From: Paraburkholderia sp. BL9I2N2
Lineage (GTDB): Bacteria > Pseudomonadota > Gammaproteobacteria > Burkholderiales > Burkholderiaceae
DNA length: 64,000 bases
Assembly (NCBI RefSeq): GCF_004339745.1
Contig: NZ_SMGP01000002.1
Location: 1,302,001-1,366,000 of the forward strand
Direction of reading: 5' to 3'
The notes below the pieces were generated by a model. That model searched no databases. It was not told the DNA's origin and was given only the letters and a program-made list of their open reading frames with translations. The position numbers and the translations under genes are program-made. Position 1 is the first letter of the stretch, and every line of letters starts with the position of its first letter. Below, piece by piece: positions 26,000 to 34,693 of the stretch.

Positions 26000-27094
26000 A
26001 TGAAGACCTATCGCATCGCAACCATCCCCGGCGACGGCATCGGCAAGGAAGTCGTACCGGCCGGCGCGCAAGTTCTCGAAGCACTCGCAAAGACGACCCG
26101 GTCGTTCGCATTCGAATTCGAAAACTTCGACTGGGGCGGCGACTACTATCGCGAGCACGGCGTCATGATGCCGGCCGACGGGCTCGACGCCATCCGCGAC
26201 AAGGACGCGATCCTGTTCGGCTCGGCCGGCGATCCGGACATTGCCGATCACATCACGCTGTGGGGTCTGCGTCTGAAGATCTGCCAGGGCTTCGACCAGT
26301 ACGCGAACGTCCGTCCGACCCGCATCCTGCCGGGCATCGACGGGCCGCTGAAGCGTTGCAAGCCGGAAGACCTGAACTGGGTCATCGTCCGCGAAAACTC
26401 GGAAGGCGAATATTCCGGCGTGGGCGGCCGAGTCCATCAGGGCCATCCGATCGAAGCCGCGACCGACGTGTCGATCCTGACGCGCGCCGGTGTCGAGCGG
26501 ATCATGCGATTCGCGTTCCGTCTCGCGCAATCCCGTCCGCGCAAACTGCTGACCGTGATCACGAAGAGCAACGCCCAGCGTCATGCGATGGTGATGTGGG
26601 ACGAGATCGCACTCGAAGTCTCGAAGGAGTTCCCGGACGTCACATGGGACAAGGAACTGGTGGATGCATCGACCGCGCGCATGATCAATCGCCCCGCGAG
26701 TCTCGACACGATCGTCGCCACCAATCTGCACGCCGACATTCTCAGCGACCTCGCCGCCGCTCTCGCCGGCAGCCTGGGCATCGCGCCGACGGGCAACATC
26801 GATCCGGAACACCGCTTTCCGTCGATGTTCGAGCCGATCCACGGTTCCGCATTCGACATCATGGGCAAGGGACTCGCCAATCCGGTCGGCACCTTCTGGT
26901 CGGTCGTCATGCTGCTCGAACACCTGGGCGAAGCCGACGCGGCAAAGCGCGTGATGCAAGCCGTCGAAGCGGTAACTGCGGACACCTCCCTTCACACCCG
27001 CGACCTCGGCGGCACGGCAACCACGGCGCAAGTGACGGCCGCTGTTTGCGCGTTCATCGAGAAAGCCGCAGCGCCCGCAGCGAACGCGGCCTAA
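26000..27094 (+). CDS. ttuC: Tartrate dehydrogenase/decarboxylase (TtuC-like)
   Basis: The ATG at 26000 follows GGAG and gives 364 residues beginning MKTYRIATIPGDGIGKEVVP. The isocitrate/isopropylmalate dehydrogenase fold is shown by ANVRPTRILPG, VRENSEGEYSGVGGR, TKSNAQRHAM and GSAFDIMGKGLANP. The motif HITLWGLRLKICQGFDQY is typical of tartrate dehydrogenase. The enzyme uses NAD and a divalent metal on tartrate, D-malate or meso-tartrate, giving oxaloglycolate, pyruvate or glycerate. Downstream are a glycerate kinase and pyruvate kinase gene, matching the ttu pathway. Cytoplasmic. An ATG at 25985 is less likely. Confidence 0.92.
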   Translation: MKTYRIATIPGDGIGKEVVPAGAQVLEALAKTTRSFAFEFENFDWGGDYYREHGVMMPADGLDAIRDKDAILFGSAGDPDIADHITLWGLRLKICQGFDQYANVRPTRILPGIDGPLKRCKPEDLNWVIVRENSEGEYSGVGGRVHQGHPIEAATDVSILTRAGVERIMRFAFRLAQSRPRKLLTVITKSNAQRHAMVMWDEIALEVSKEFPDVTWDKELVDASTARMINRPASLDTIVATNLHADILSDLAAALAGSLGIAPTGNIDPEHRFPSMFEPIHGSAFDIMGKGLANPVGTFWSVVMLLEHLGEADAAKRVMQAVEAVTADTSLHTRDLGGTATTAQVTAAVCAFIEKAAAPAANAA

Positions 27095-27246
27095 GCCTCA
27101 TCAGCGGCTCCGCTGGAGCCTGGTCTGCACGGCCCGCCACTCGGCGGCCGTGACCCGGCTCGTCCCGCGCACGGCAAATACGAGGTATCCGACACCATGT
27201 CCACTTCCTTCAAGCAAGGGCGGTCCCTTTCTGTGCGAGCACGCAA

Positions 27247-28587
27247 ATGAAAACCGCCGCCCAACTCAAGCAGCCGGCCAGCCGCGATGCCACCAGCGAA
27301 CTCGACGTCGACCGCCTGCTGCAGGACATGTTCGACGCCGCGATAGCAACGGCACAACCCGCGCTGCGTGTTCCCGATTTCCTTCCCGAGGCGCCGCGCG
27401 GCCGCACGATCGTCGTGGGCGCGGGCAAGGCGTCGGCGGCGATGGCAAGAGCGGTCGAAGATCACTGGACCGGCCGCCTCGAAGGTCTCGTCGTCACACG
27501 CTACGGATACGCGGTGCCGTGCGAACACATCGAAATCGTCGAGGCCGCGCATCCCGTGCCGGACGAGAACGGCCTCGCGGCGGCCACACGCATGCTGGAA
27601 CTCGTCTCGGACCTGACCGCCGACGACCTCGTCATCTGCCTGATCTCAGGCGGCGGCTCCGCCCTGCTCCCGCTTCCCGCCGAAGGCCTGACGCTGCAGG
27701 ACAAACAGGAAATCAACCAGGCACTGCTCGCGAGCGGTGCGACGATTTCCGAAATGAATTGCGTGCGCCGGCATCTCTCGGCGATCAAGGGCGGCCGGCT
27801 CGCGGCGGCCTGCCATCCGGCGCGCGTGGTCAACCTGATCATCTCAGACGTGCCCGCCGACGCCGCCAGCGACATCGCCTCCGGCCCGACCGTACCCGAC
27901 ACGACGACGTGCGCGGATGCGCTCGCGGTCTTGCGGCGCTATGAGATCTGCGCGTCGCCCGCGGCAATCGCATTGCTCGAAAACGGCAGTACGGAAACGC
28001 TGAAGCCTGACGATCCACATCTGCCCTGCATCGAGACGCATCTGATCGCGACGCCCCAACTCGCGCTCGAAGCCGCGGCGAGCCAGTCGCGCGCAGCCGG
28101 CATCGACGTCCACATTCTCAGCGACGCCATCGAAGGCGAAGCCCGCGACGTCGGCGCGGTCATGGCCGGCATTGCCAGACAGGTGAGCCGCCGCGGCCAG
28201 CCCTTCCAGGCGCCCTGCATTCTCCTCTCCGGCGGCGAAACGACCGTCACGATTCGCGGCGACGGCCGCGGCGGCCGTAATGTCGAATTCCTGCTGTCGC
28301 TCGGCGTCGCGCTGAATGGCGAGCCCGGCGTGTTCGCCATCGCGGGCGACACCGACGGCGTGGACGGCCAGGAAGAAATCGCCGGCGCACTGCTGCGGCC
28401 GGACACGTTGAAGCGGGCGCGCGAGCGCGGCATCCGTCCCGCCGAGCGACTCGAAAACAACGACGCGCACGGCTTTTTCCAGGCACTGGGCGACTCGGTC
28501 ATCACCGGGCCGACGCTGACCAACGTCAACGATTTTCGCGCCATTTTCATTGCCGCTCAGCACGGCGATCTTTCAGGGAGTCGATAA
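27247..28587 (+). CDS. ttuD: MOFRL-family glycerate 2-kinase (TtuD-like)
   Basis: A 446-residue protein of the glycerate kinase/TtuD family. It has VVGAGKASAAMARAVE near residue 57, the phosphate-binding SGGGSALL at about 136-143, and the C-terminal MOFRL domain with LSGGETTVTIRGDGRGGRN and IAGDTDGVDG. TtuD was first named a hydroxypyruvate reductase, but the fold is that of a kinase making 2-phosphoglycerate from glycerate and ATP. It follows tartrate dehydrogenase by 152 bp and precedes pyruvate kinase by two bases, so glycerate from tartrate would flow through 2-phosphoglycerate and PEP to pyruvate. Confidence 0.9.
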   Translation: MKTAAQLKQPASRDATSELDVDRLLQDMFDAAIATAQPALRVPDFLPEAPRGRTIVVGAGKASAAMARAVEDHWTGRLEGLVVTRYGYAVPCEHIEIVEAAHPVPDENGLAAATRMLELVSDLTADDLVICLISGGGSALLPLPAEGLTLQDKQEINQALLASGATISEMNCVRRHLSAIKGGRLAAACHPARVVNLIISDVPADAASDIASGPTVPDTTTCADALAVLRRYEICASPAAIALLENGSTETLKPDDPHLPCIETHLIATPQLALEAAASQSRAAGIDVHILSDAIEGEARDVGAVMAGIARQVSRRGQPFQAPCILLSGGETTVTIRGDGRGGRNVEFLLSLGVALNGEPGVFAIAGDTDGVDGQEEIAGALLRPDTLKRARERGIRPAERLENNDAHGFFQALGDSVITGPTLTNVNDFRAIFIAAQHGDLSGSR

Positions 28588-28589
28588 AG

Positions 28590-30008
28590 ATGCGCCGCAA
28601 CCGTAATGCCAAAATCGTCGCGACGCTGGGGCCGGCGAGCACCAGTCGCGACACCATCGAAGCGCTGTTCAACGCGGGGGCCGATGTGTTTCGACTGAAC
28701 TTCAGCCACGGCACACATGACGATCACCAACGACGTCTGAACATCATCCGCTCGATAGAAAAGGACGCGGGCCGCCCGGTCGGCGTACTGCTCGACCTGC
28801 AAGGTCCGAAGCTGCGGATCGGCACATTCGCGAACGGCCCGATCGTGCTGGAGAAAGGCGCCGCGTTTCGACTCGATCTCGACGCGCAAACGCCCGGCGG
28901 CAACACCCGTGTCTCGCTGCCGCATCCGGAAATCTTCGCGGCGCTCAAGCCACACACGAATCTGCTGCTCGACGATGGCCGGGTCCAGTTGCGGGTCGAA
29001 CGCTGCGGTCCCGATTTCGCCGAAACGACGGTCGTCGTGGGCGGTCCACTGTCCGAGCGCAAGGGCGTCAACGTTCCGGACGTCGTCTTGCCGCTGTCCG
29101 CGATGACGGAAAAGGACCAGCGCGATCTCGAGTTCGGCATGACGCTGGGCATCGACTGGCTCGCGCTCTCTTTCGTGCAACGCGTCGAAGACATCATCGA
29201 GGTTCGCAAAATCGTCGGCGCTCGCGTCGGCATCGTGGCGAAGCTCGAAAAGCCGGCGGCGATCCAGAGCCTCGACGCGATCGTCGAGGAAGCGGATGCC
29301 GTGATGGTCGCGCGTGGCGATCTCGGCGTCGAGATGCCGGCCGAACAGGTGCCGGCGATCCAGAAGCGCATCGTCCGCGCATGCCGCAAGGCGGGCAAGC
29401 CCGTCATCGTGGCGACGCAGATGCTCGAATCGATGGTCGCCGCGCCGGTGCCGACGCGCGCCGAAGCGTCGGATGTCGCCACCGCCATCTACGACGGCGC
29501 CGACGCCGTGATGCTGTCAGCGGAATCGGCAAGCGGCAAATACCCCGTGGAAGCCGTGCGAATGATGGACTCGATCATCTCGCAGACCGAACGCGATCCG
29601 TACTACCGCGAAGTCATCGCGGCATCGCACGCGGCACCCCGCGCGAATACGTCGGACGCGATCGGCTACGCGATGCGGCACGTCACCGGATTGCTCGACG
29701 CGGTCGCAACCGTTGCCTACACGAGTTCAGGCTATTCCGCGCTGCGCATGGCGCGCGAACGGCCCTGCGCGCCGATCGTCGGCATGACGCCGCAACAGGG
29801 CACGGCGCGCCGCCTCGCGCTGGTGTGGGGCGTCCATCCCGTGCTGTGCAAGGAGGTCGTCGACGCACTCGAAGTGAGCGACCTTGCCTGCGAGACCGTG
29901 CGCACCGAAGGGTTCGGCGGACCGGGACAAACGATCGTCATCTCGGCCGGCATGCCGTTCGGCACGCCAGGCACCACCAACCTGCTGCGCATCGCGCAGA
30001 TTCCCTGA
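28590..30008 (+). CDS. ttuE: Pyruvate kinase (TtuE-like)
   Basis: A 472-residue pyruvate kinase. The N-terminus NAKIVATLGPASTSRDTIE, the substrate strand LNFSHGTHDDH, and the active-site stretch MVARGDLGVEMP and ATQMLESM are all present. It transfers phosphate from PEP to ADP. It starts two bases after the glycerate kinase stop and has a SD CAGGGAG inside that gene, so translation is coupled. A pathway-dedicated isozyme next to ttuC and ttuD is characteristic of the ttu cluster; the housekeeping pyk would be elsewhere. Confidence 0.95.
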   Translation: MRRNRNAKIVATLGPASTSRDTIEALFNAGADVFRLNFSHGTHDDHQRRLNIIRSIEKDAGRPVGVLLDLQGPKLRIGTFANGPIVLEKGAAFRLDLDAQTPGGNTRVSLPHPEIFAALKPHTNLLLDDGRVQLRVERCGPDFAETTVVVGGPLSERKGVNVPDVVLPLSAMTEKDQRDLEFGMTLGIDWLALSFVQRVEDIIEVRKIVGARVGIVAKLEKPAAIQSLDAIVEEADAVMVARGDLGVEMPAEQVPAIQKRIVRACRKAGKPVIVATQMLESMVAAPVPTRAEASDVATAIYDGADAVMLSAESASGKYPVEAVRMMDSIISQTERDPYYREVIAASHAAPRANTSDAIGYAMRHVTGLLDAVATVAYTSSGYSALRMARERPCAPIVGMTPQQGTARRLALVWGVHPVLCKEVVDALEVSDLACETVRTEGFGGPGQTIVISAGMPFGTPGTTNLLRIAQIP

Positions 30009-30155
30009 GGCATCGCATGTGACTTTAGCCCACCACGTTTTGAACGTGTAGACGCGCCGGACAAGACAAGAGCCGCACTCGACGGCCGCGGCGCGCACCG
30101 CACTCCCACTCCGTTTCTGAATAGAGCACTGCTCGATACCTCCCAGGAGGAGACA

Positions 30156-31466
30156 ATGATTTCCGAACTCGAAAGCCGGGTTTCCCGCAAGCTCATGCTG
30201 CGGATCATCCCGTTTGTGATGCTGCTGTATTTCGTGAGCTTTCTCGACCGCGTCAACGTGGGTTTCGCCGCGCTCTCGATGAACAAGGCCATCGGCCTTT
30301 CGCCGACCGCGTTCGGTCTCGGCGGCGGCTTGTTCTTCATCGGCTACTTCCTGTTCGAAGTGCCGTCGAACCTGATTCTTCACAGGGTCGGCGCGCGCCG
30401 CTGGATTGCCCGCGTGATGGTGTCGTGGGGGATCGTCTCGTTCGCGTCGGCGTTCGTGGTCGGGCCGAACAGCTTCTACGCGCTGCGCTTTATTCTGGGC
30501 ATCGCCGAAGCGGGCTTCTTCCCCGGCATCATCCTGTATCTGAGCCTGTGGTTCCCGTCGCGGCAACGCGCGGTCGCGGCGGCATGGTTCATGGCGGCCG
30601 CGCCGATCTCCACCGCAATCGGCTCGCCGCTGTCCGGCGCGATCATGAAGCTGCCTCCGATCGCCGGACTTGCCGACTGGCAGATGCTCTACATCCTCGA
30701 AGCGGTGCCCGCGATCATTCTCGGCTTCTTCGTGTTGAAGTATCTGACGGACACACCGGCGAAAGCGCAATGGCTTCAACCGGAAGAACGCGAATGGCTG
30801 ATCGCGAAGATGAAGATGGAAGCGGAGGCGAAGCAGTCCCATGCGGGCCACACCGCCGGCGCGCTGAGCGCCCTGCGCGACCCGCGTGTGCTAGCGCTCG
30901 CACTCATCTACTTCGGCACCTCGGCGGGACTGTATACGCTCGGCTTGTGGGCGCCATTGATCATTCGCCAGTATGGCTTCGGGTCGTTCGAAACCGGTCT
31001 GCTAGCCGGCGTGCCGAGTGTCCTCGCGGTGGTGGCCATGATCCTGTGGGCGAAACACTCGGATCGTACCGAAGAGCGCACGTGGCACGTCGTCATTCCG
31101 TGCGTCGTCGCATGCCTCGGCTTCGTCTTCGCCGGTGGTGCGACGACGGCGCTGATGATCATTCTGGCGCTCGTGATCGTGAACATCGGCATCAGTGCGG
31201 CCAAGGCGCCGTTGTGGGCGATGCCCAGCATGTTCCTGTCAGGCGCCGGCGCGGCCGCGGGAATCGCGATGATCAACTCGGTCGGCAATCTGGGCGGCTT
31301 TGTGGGTCCGTTCGTGATCGGCTGGCTCAAGAACGTGACGGGGGGATACTCAGCGGGCCTGTACGTAGTGGGCGCCACGCTGGCCGTGTCCGCCGTCGTC
31401 ACGCTGATGCTGAGCCGGCAATCGAAACAGACGGCGGTCGCGGTCGAAGAGCGGCACGGGCACTGA
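30156..31466 (+). CDS. ttuB: MFS tartrate transporter (TtuB-like)
   Basis: The ATG at 30156 follows AGGAGGAG and gives 436 residues. The anion:cation symporter signature FLDRVNVGFAALSMNKAIGL follows TM1, and RFILGIAEAGFFPGIILYLS in TM4 is typical. About twelve membrane spans are visible. ACS carriers take up organic anions by H+ symport. The gene follows pyruvate kinase by 147 bp, and order apart it completes the ttuA-B-C-D-E set, so tartrate is the likely cargo. A related gene at 7359-8645 has a different context. Confidence 0.88.
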   Translation: MISELESRVSRKLMLRIIPFVMLLYFVSFLDRVNVGFAALSMNKAIGLSPTAFGLGGGLFFIGYFLFEVPSNLILHRVGARRWIARVMVSWGIVSFASAFVVGPNSFYALRFILGIAEAGFFPGIILYLSLWFPSRQRAVAAAWFMAAAPISTAIGSPLSGAIMKLPPIAGLADWQMLYILEAVPAIILGFFVLKYLTDTPAKAQWLQPEEREWLIAKMKMEAEAKQSHAGHTAGALSALRDPRVLALALIYFGTSAGLYTLGLWAPLIIRQYGFGSFETGLLAGVPSVLAVVAMILWAKHSDRTEERTWHVVIPCVVACLGFVFAGGATTALMIILALVIVNIGISAAKAPLWAMPSMFLSGAGAAAGIAMINSVGNLGGFVGPFVIGWLKNVTGGYSAGLYVVGATLAVSAVVTLMLSRQSKQTAVAVEERHGH

Positions 31467-31475
31467 GGTCATCCA

Positions 31476-31745
31476 TCAAACCGACGCCTCGCCAACCGCC
31501 TGCTGCAGTAATTCCGCCGCAATATCAGCGACCCGGGCCACATGAGCGGTGGCCGCATCGCGCGCTCGCTGCGCGTCGCGGGCGCGGATCGCATCGAGAA
31601 TGCGGTTCATCCTCCACGGCCTGGCGGCCGCGGTCGTCGGAGGCGATTGTCATCGCGCGCAAACGGTTGATTCGCGCATTGAGCTTCAGGCATGTTTTCG
31701 GCAATGGAGGGACAAGCGCGTTCGCTTGTGCGGCGCAACATGCCT
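31476..31745 (-). pseudogene. Frameshifted C-terminal fragment of a GntR/FCD regulator
   Basis: The minus strand encodes LNARINRLRAMTIAS in one frame and then MNRILDAIRARDAQRARDAA up to a TGA at 31476-31478 in another frame. These align with LNARINRLRALTIAT and MNKLLDAIERRDGDAASAAS in the intact regulator at 31845-32531. An earlier piece, KRTRLSL, lies in a third frame. No DNA-binding domain remains. The right edge near 31745 is approximate. It is a decayed paralogue or partial duplication of its neighbour. Confidence 0.75.
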
Positions 31746-31796
31746 ACGCGGGATTTGTCAGGGGAGAACGCTTTGCCGGCGGAATCTGCAAAGCAA

Positions 31797-31820
31797 AAGG
31801 CCCGCCGATTGGCGGGCCTT
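31797..31820 (-). terminator. Rho-independent terminator of the GntR gene
   Basis: AAGGCCCGCC-gatt-GGCGGGCCTT is a perfect 10-bp stem with a 4-nt loop. On the minus strand it runs into TTTTGCTTT, 24 bases past the GntR stop at 31845. Confidence 0.88.
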
Positions 31821-31844
31821 GGTGTGAACGGCGTGGAATGTGGC

Positions 31845-32531
31845 TCAGGCGTCGCCCGTGGGCTCGCCTGGCTGCGCGAGCGTGCTCAGCGCCAGTTCGG
31901 CGGTCCGCTTGATGTGCGCGGCCGACGCGGCCGACGCCGCGTCGCCGTCACGCCGCTCGATCGCGTCGAGCAGCTTGTTCATCTCGCGATTGGACTCGCC
32001 GCCGCGCCCCGGCGTGGCAATGGTCAGCGCGCGCAAGCGGTTGATGCGCGCGTTCAGCGTTTTGACGACAGCGAGCGATACGCGCTTTTGCGCGCCCTCG
32101 AACATCGCTTCGTAGAAACGCTCCGTGTAGTCGAGCACGCGCGGCAGGTCCTGCTTCGCGAACGCGTCTTCGATCACCGCGCGAATCTCTCGCAACTGCC
32201 GAACGAGTTCGGGCGTCGATTGCTCGGCGCACGCGCGCGCGGCATTGGCTTCGAGCAACCCGCGCAGCTCGTAGATTTCGCCCACCTGTTCAGGGTCGAG
32301 CCGCGCAACGATCGGCCCTTGCCGCGCGACGATCTCGACCAGCCCTTCCGTCTCCAGATGTCGCAGCACTTCGCGCACGACGGTGCGGCTCACCCCGAGT
32401 TCGTCGCACAGCGTGCGTTCGACGAGCCGCGCGCCTGGCCGGAAATACCCTTGCACTATCGCGCCGCGTAGCTTGTCCAGCGTGAGTTCGCGCAGTGTCT
32501 TGGCATTGCGGTCGATTCTGAGGTCTGACAT
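31845..32531 (-). CDS. GntR-family regulator, FCD type
   Basis: From the ATG at 32531 (MSDLRIDRNA) this is 228 residues. The winged helix includes RLVERTLCDELGVSRTVVRE. The FCD domain follows with YELRGLLEANAARACAE and the helical segment LNARINRLRALTIAT. It lies next to the tartrate transporter gene but is transcribed convergently, and a decayed copy of its C-terminal half lies between them. It probably controls a carboxylate pathway nearby; which one is not clear. A terminator follows it. Confidence 0.88.
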   Translation of the reverse strand: MSDLRIDRNAKTLRELTLDKLRGAIVQGYFRPGARLVERTLCDELGVSRTVVREVLRHLETEGLVEIVARQGPIVARLDPEQVGEIYELRGLLEANAARACAEQSTPELVRQLREIRAVIEDAFAKQDLPRVLDYTERFYEAMFEGAQKRVSLAVVKTLNARINRLRALTIATPGRGGESNREMNKLLDAIERRDGDAASAASAAHIKRTAELALSTLAQPGEPTGDA

Positions 32532-32750
32532 GGGCGGCAAAAGAGAAATGGACGATGGCTGTGCCGCGTACTCGATACGCCGAGGCACGCGGACTGGAAT
32601 GCCATATTATCGTTCATCTCGTCTTCATGCCTGTCGGGCAGGCTTTGCCGCCGCGGATTGCAAAACCTCCGAGCGCGGCGGATGGTTGACCTTTAGAAAC
32701 CCAGGCTGTACACATCACAAAATGGACGCCACGGTTTCGGAGAGGTATCG

Positions 32751-33293
32751 ATGAGCCGCCCTTTTTTCACGATTGGTCATTCCAACCGTCCACTGCCCGA
32801 ATTCGTGGGTCTGCTGAGAGAGGCGGAGATCGCGACGCTGATCGATGTGCGCAGCATTCCGCGCTCGCGAACCAATCCACAGTTCAATCGAGATACGCTA
32901 CCGGATGCACTCGCGCCGGAGCACATCGATTACGTGCATCTTGCCGAACTGGGTGGACGCCGCAGCAGGCGCAAAGACGAAGCGCCGTCGCTCAATGCGT
33001 ACTGGACCCATCCAGCGTTCCGCAATTATGCGGACTATGCGATGAGCGACGTTTTCCGCGCGGGTCTGACGCAGCTTCTCGCGCTCGGCCATCGGCACCG
33101 CTGCGCGATCATGTGCGCGGAGGCGGTCTGGTGGCGCTGCCACAGGCGTATCATTACGGACTACCTGCTGCTGCACGACGAAACCGTGCTGCACATCATG
33201 GACGCGCGTCACACAACCATTGCGACGATGACACCGGGCGCGCAACCTCAACCCGACGGCACGTTGATCTATCCGGCTCAAACCACGACCTGA
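32751..33293 (+). CDS. DUF488-family protein
   Basis: A 180-residue protein beginning MSRPFFTIGHSNRP, with DVRSIPRSRTNPQFN near residue 33 and a C-terminal CAEAVWWRCHRRIITDYL. These features define DUF488. The motif with paired Cys residues is conserved and suggests catalysis or metal binding, but the function is not established. It lies 45 bp before a uracil-DNA glycosylase-family gene in the same direction, and the two are probably co-transcribed. Cytoplasmic. Unrelated to the catabolic modules on each side. Confidence 0.85.
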   Translation: MSRPFFTIGHSNRPLPEFVGLLREAEIATLIDVRSIPRSRTNPQFNRDTLPDALAPEHIDYVHLAELGGRRSRRKDEAPSLNAYWTHPAFRNYADYAMSDVFRAGLTQLLALGHRHRCAIMCAEAVWWRCHRRIITDYLLLHDETVLHIMDARHTTIATMTPGAQPQPDGTLIYPAQTTT

Positions 33294-33338
33294 GCCGGCA
33301 CACGACTCGGCTGCCCGTCAGCTGTACTGCCCGACTGC

Positions 33339-33953
33339 ATGACTGTCTCTACGAAACCCACATCGCTCGATATCCTGCTGCGCGAGATTCGCGCCTGCAC
33401 ACTCTGCTCGTCCGTGCTGCCGCACGCCCCGCGGCCGGTGCTGGCGGCATCCGAGCAGGCGCGCATTCTGATCATCGGCCAGGCGCCGGGCGCGCGGGTG
33501 CATGCGTCCGGCGTTCCATGGAGCGACGCGAGCGGTGCGCGGTTGCGCACGTGGCTCGGCGTCGACGACACCACGTTCTACGACGGTTCGAAATTCGCCG
33601 TCGTGCCCATCGGCTTCTGTTTTCCGGGCCGGGGCCCGAGCGGAGATTTGCCGCCACGGCCCGAGTGTGCCGAGCGCTGGCACAAGGAGTTGCTCGGGCA
33701 CATGTCGTCGGTCCAGCTCACGCTGCTGGTCGGGCAATACGCGCAGCGATTCGGACTGGGCAAGGCGTTTGGGCCGACCTTGACGGACACGCTCGTCCGG
33801 TGGCGCGAATTCGGCCCACAGGTCATGCCGCTGCCGCACCCGTCGCCGCGCAACATTGCCTGGTTCAAACGCAATCCGTGGTTCGACGCGAGCGTTTTGC
33901 CGACGTTGCGCGAGCGTGTCGCGGCGGCATTGGCGACTCCTCGCGCGGCCTGA
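33339..33953 (+). CDS. Uracil-DNA glycosylase-family protein
   Basis: A 204-residue protein. RACTLCS near residue 18 resembles the N-terminal CxxC of iron-sulfur uracil-DNA glycosylases. GQAPGARVHASGVPWSDASG is the motif A region, and PLPHPSPRN near residue 167 is motif B. Family members excise uracil from DNA, or bind uracil covalently in the UdgX group, but the diagnostic UdgX loop is not evident here. Length is near the family norm. It follows the DUF488 gene by 45 bp. Confidence 0.8.
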   Translation: MTVSTKPTSLDILLREIRACTLCSSVLPHAPRPVLAASEQARILIIGQAPGARVHASGVPWSDASGARLRTWLGVDDTTFYDGSKFAVVPIGFCFPGRGPSGDLPPRPECAERWHKELLGHMSSVQLTLLVGQYAQRFGLGKAFGPTLTDTLVRWREFGPQVMPLPHPSPRNIAWFKRNPWFDASVLPTLRERVAAALATPRAA

Positions 33954-33989
33954 CATCCGAGGGCCGTCGGATGGTGTTGGTTACCCCTT

Positions 33990-34679
33990 TCATGCCGGCT
34001 CCATGCCGTGACGAAGCTTGGCGAAGCGTGCCTCAGAGGATGCCAGAAACGAGAGCACTGTCTTAGCGGCATCTCTCTGTCTGGATGCGGTGCATATGGC
34101 AGCCGCAAAGACCGTGACGATCTGGACTTCGTGAGGCAACGAGCCGATGACATCGATTCCCGGCAGGTGCATTAACTCGCTCAACTGCTGAAAACCCAGC
34201 TCGACTTCCCCGCGTGCGACGAGCGTACCCACCGGCACGCCGGGCGGTGCCTGCACGACGCGCGGCGCGATCGTTTCCGCAATGCCCCAGCGCTCGAACA
34301 AACGGCTCAGGTGCGAACCGCTCGGGCCCGTTGAATAGCCGATACTGCGCGCCGCCAGAATCGTTTCTCGCAGCGCGGCTTCAGTGCCGACATCGGGCCG
34401 CGGTGCGCCGGCTGCCACTGCGATTGCGACGCCCGAACGAGCTAGATCGACCCGACTGGCCGGCTCGATCCGGCCGGCTGCTGCAAGCCGCTCGATCGCG
34501 TCGGCCGCGAGCACGACGATATCGAACGACTCGCCTTGCTGGACGCGCTGGGCCGCGGCCACGCCGCCGACCGACTCGACGGCCACCCGCCGCCCCGATA
34601 CCCGTTCACATTCTTCGACCAACTCGGCGAGCACCTGGCGTGTGGCCATCGACGAGATGCAGGTGAGCTGCTCACTCAT
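33990..34679 (-). CDS. Substrate-binding-domain protein lacking a signal peptide
   Basis: From the ATG at 34679 (MSEQLTCISS) this is 229 residues with a ModA-like type II periplasmic-binding fold, seen in SGRRVAVESVGG, GESFDIVVLAADAIERL and GVAIAVAAGAPRPDV. The N-terminus is not a signal peptide, and no ABC permease or ATPase is beside it. It therefore probably works in the cytoplasm, perhaps as a ligand sensor. It lies 14 bp after the CHA aldolase gene and is the last gene of the ligJ-ligK operon. The ligand may be a pathway carboxylate; this is inference. Confidence 0.65.
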   Translation of the reverse strand: MSEQLTCISSMATRQVLAELVEECERVSGRRVAVESVGGVAAAQRVQQGESFDIVVLAADAIERLAAAGRIEPASRVDLARSGVAIAVAAGAPRPDVGTEAALRETILAARSIGYSTGPSGSHLSRLFERWGIAETIAPRVVQAPPGVPVGTLVARGEVELGFQQLSELMHLPGIDVIGSLPHEVQIVTVFAAAICTASRQRDAAKTVLSFLASSEARFAKLRHGMEPA

Positions 34680-34693
34680 GGTTTCTCTGCCTC

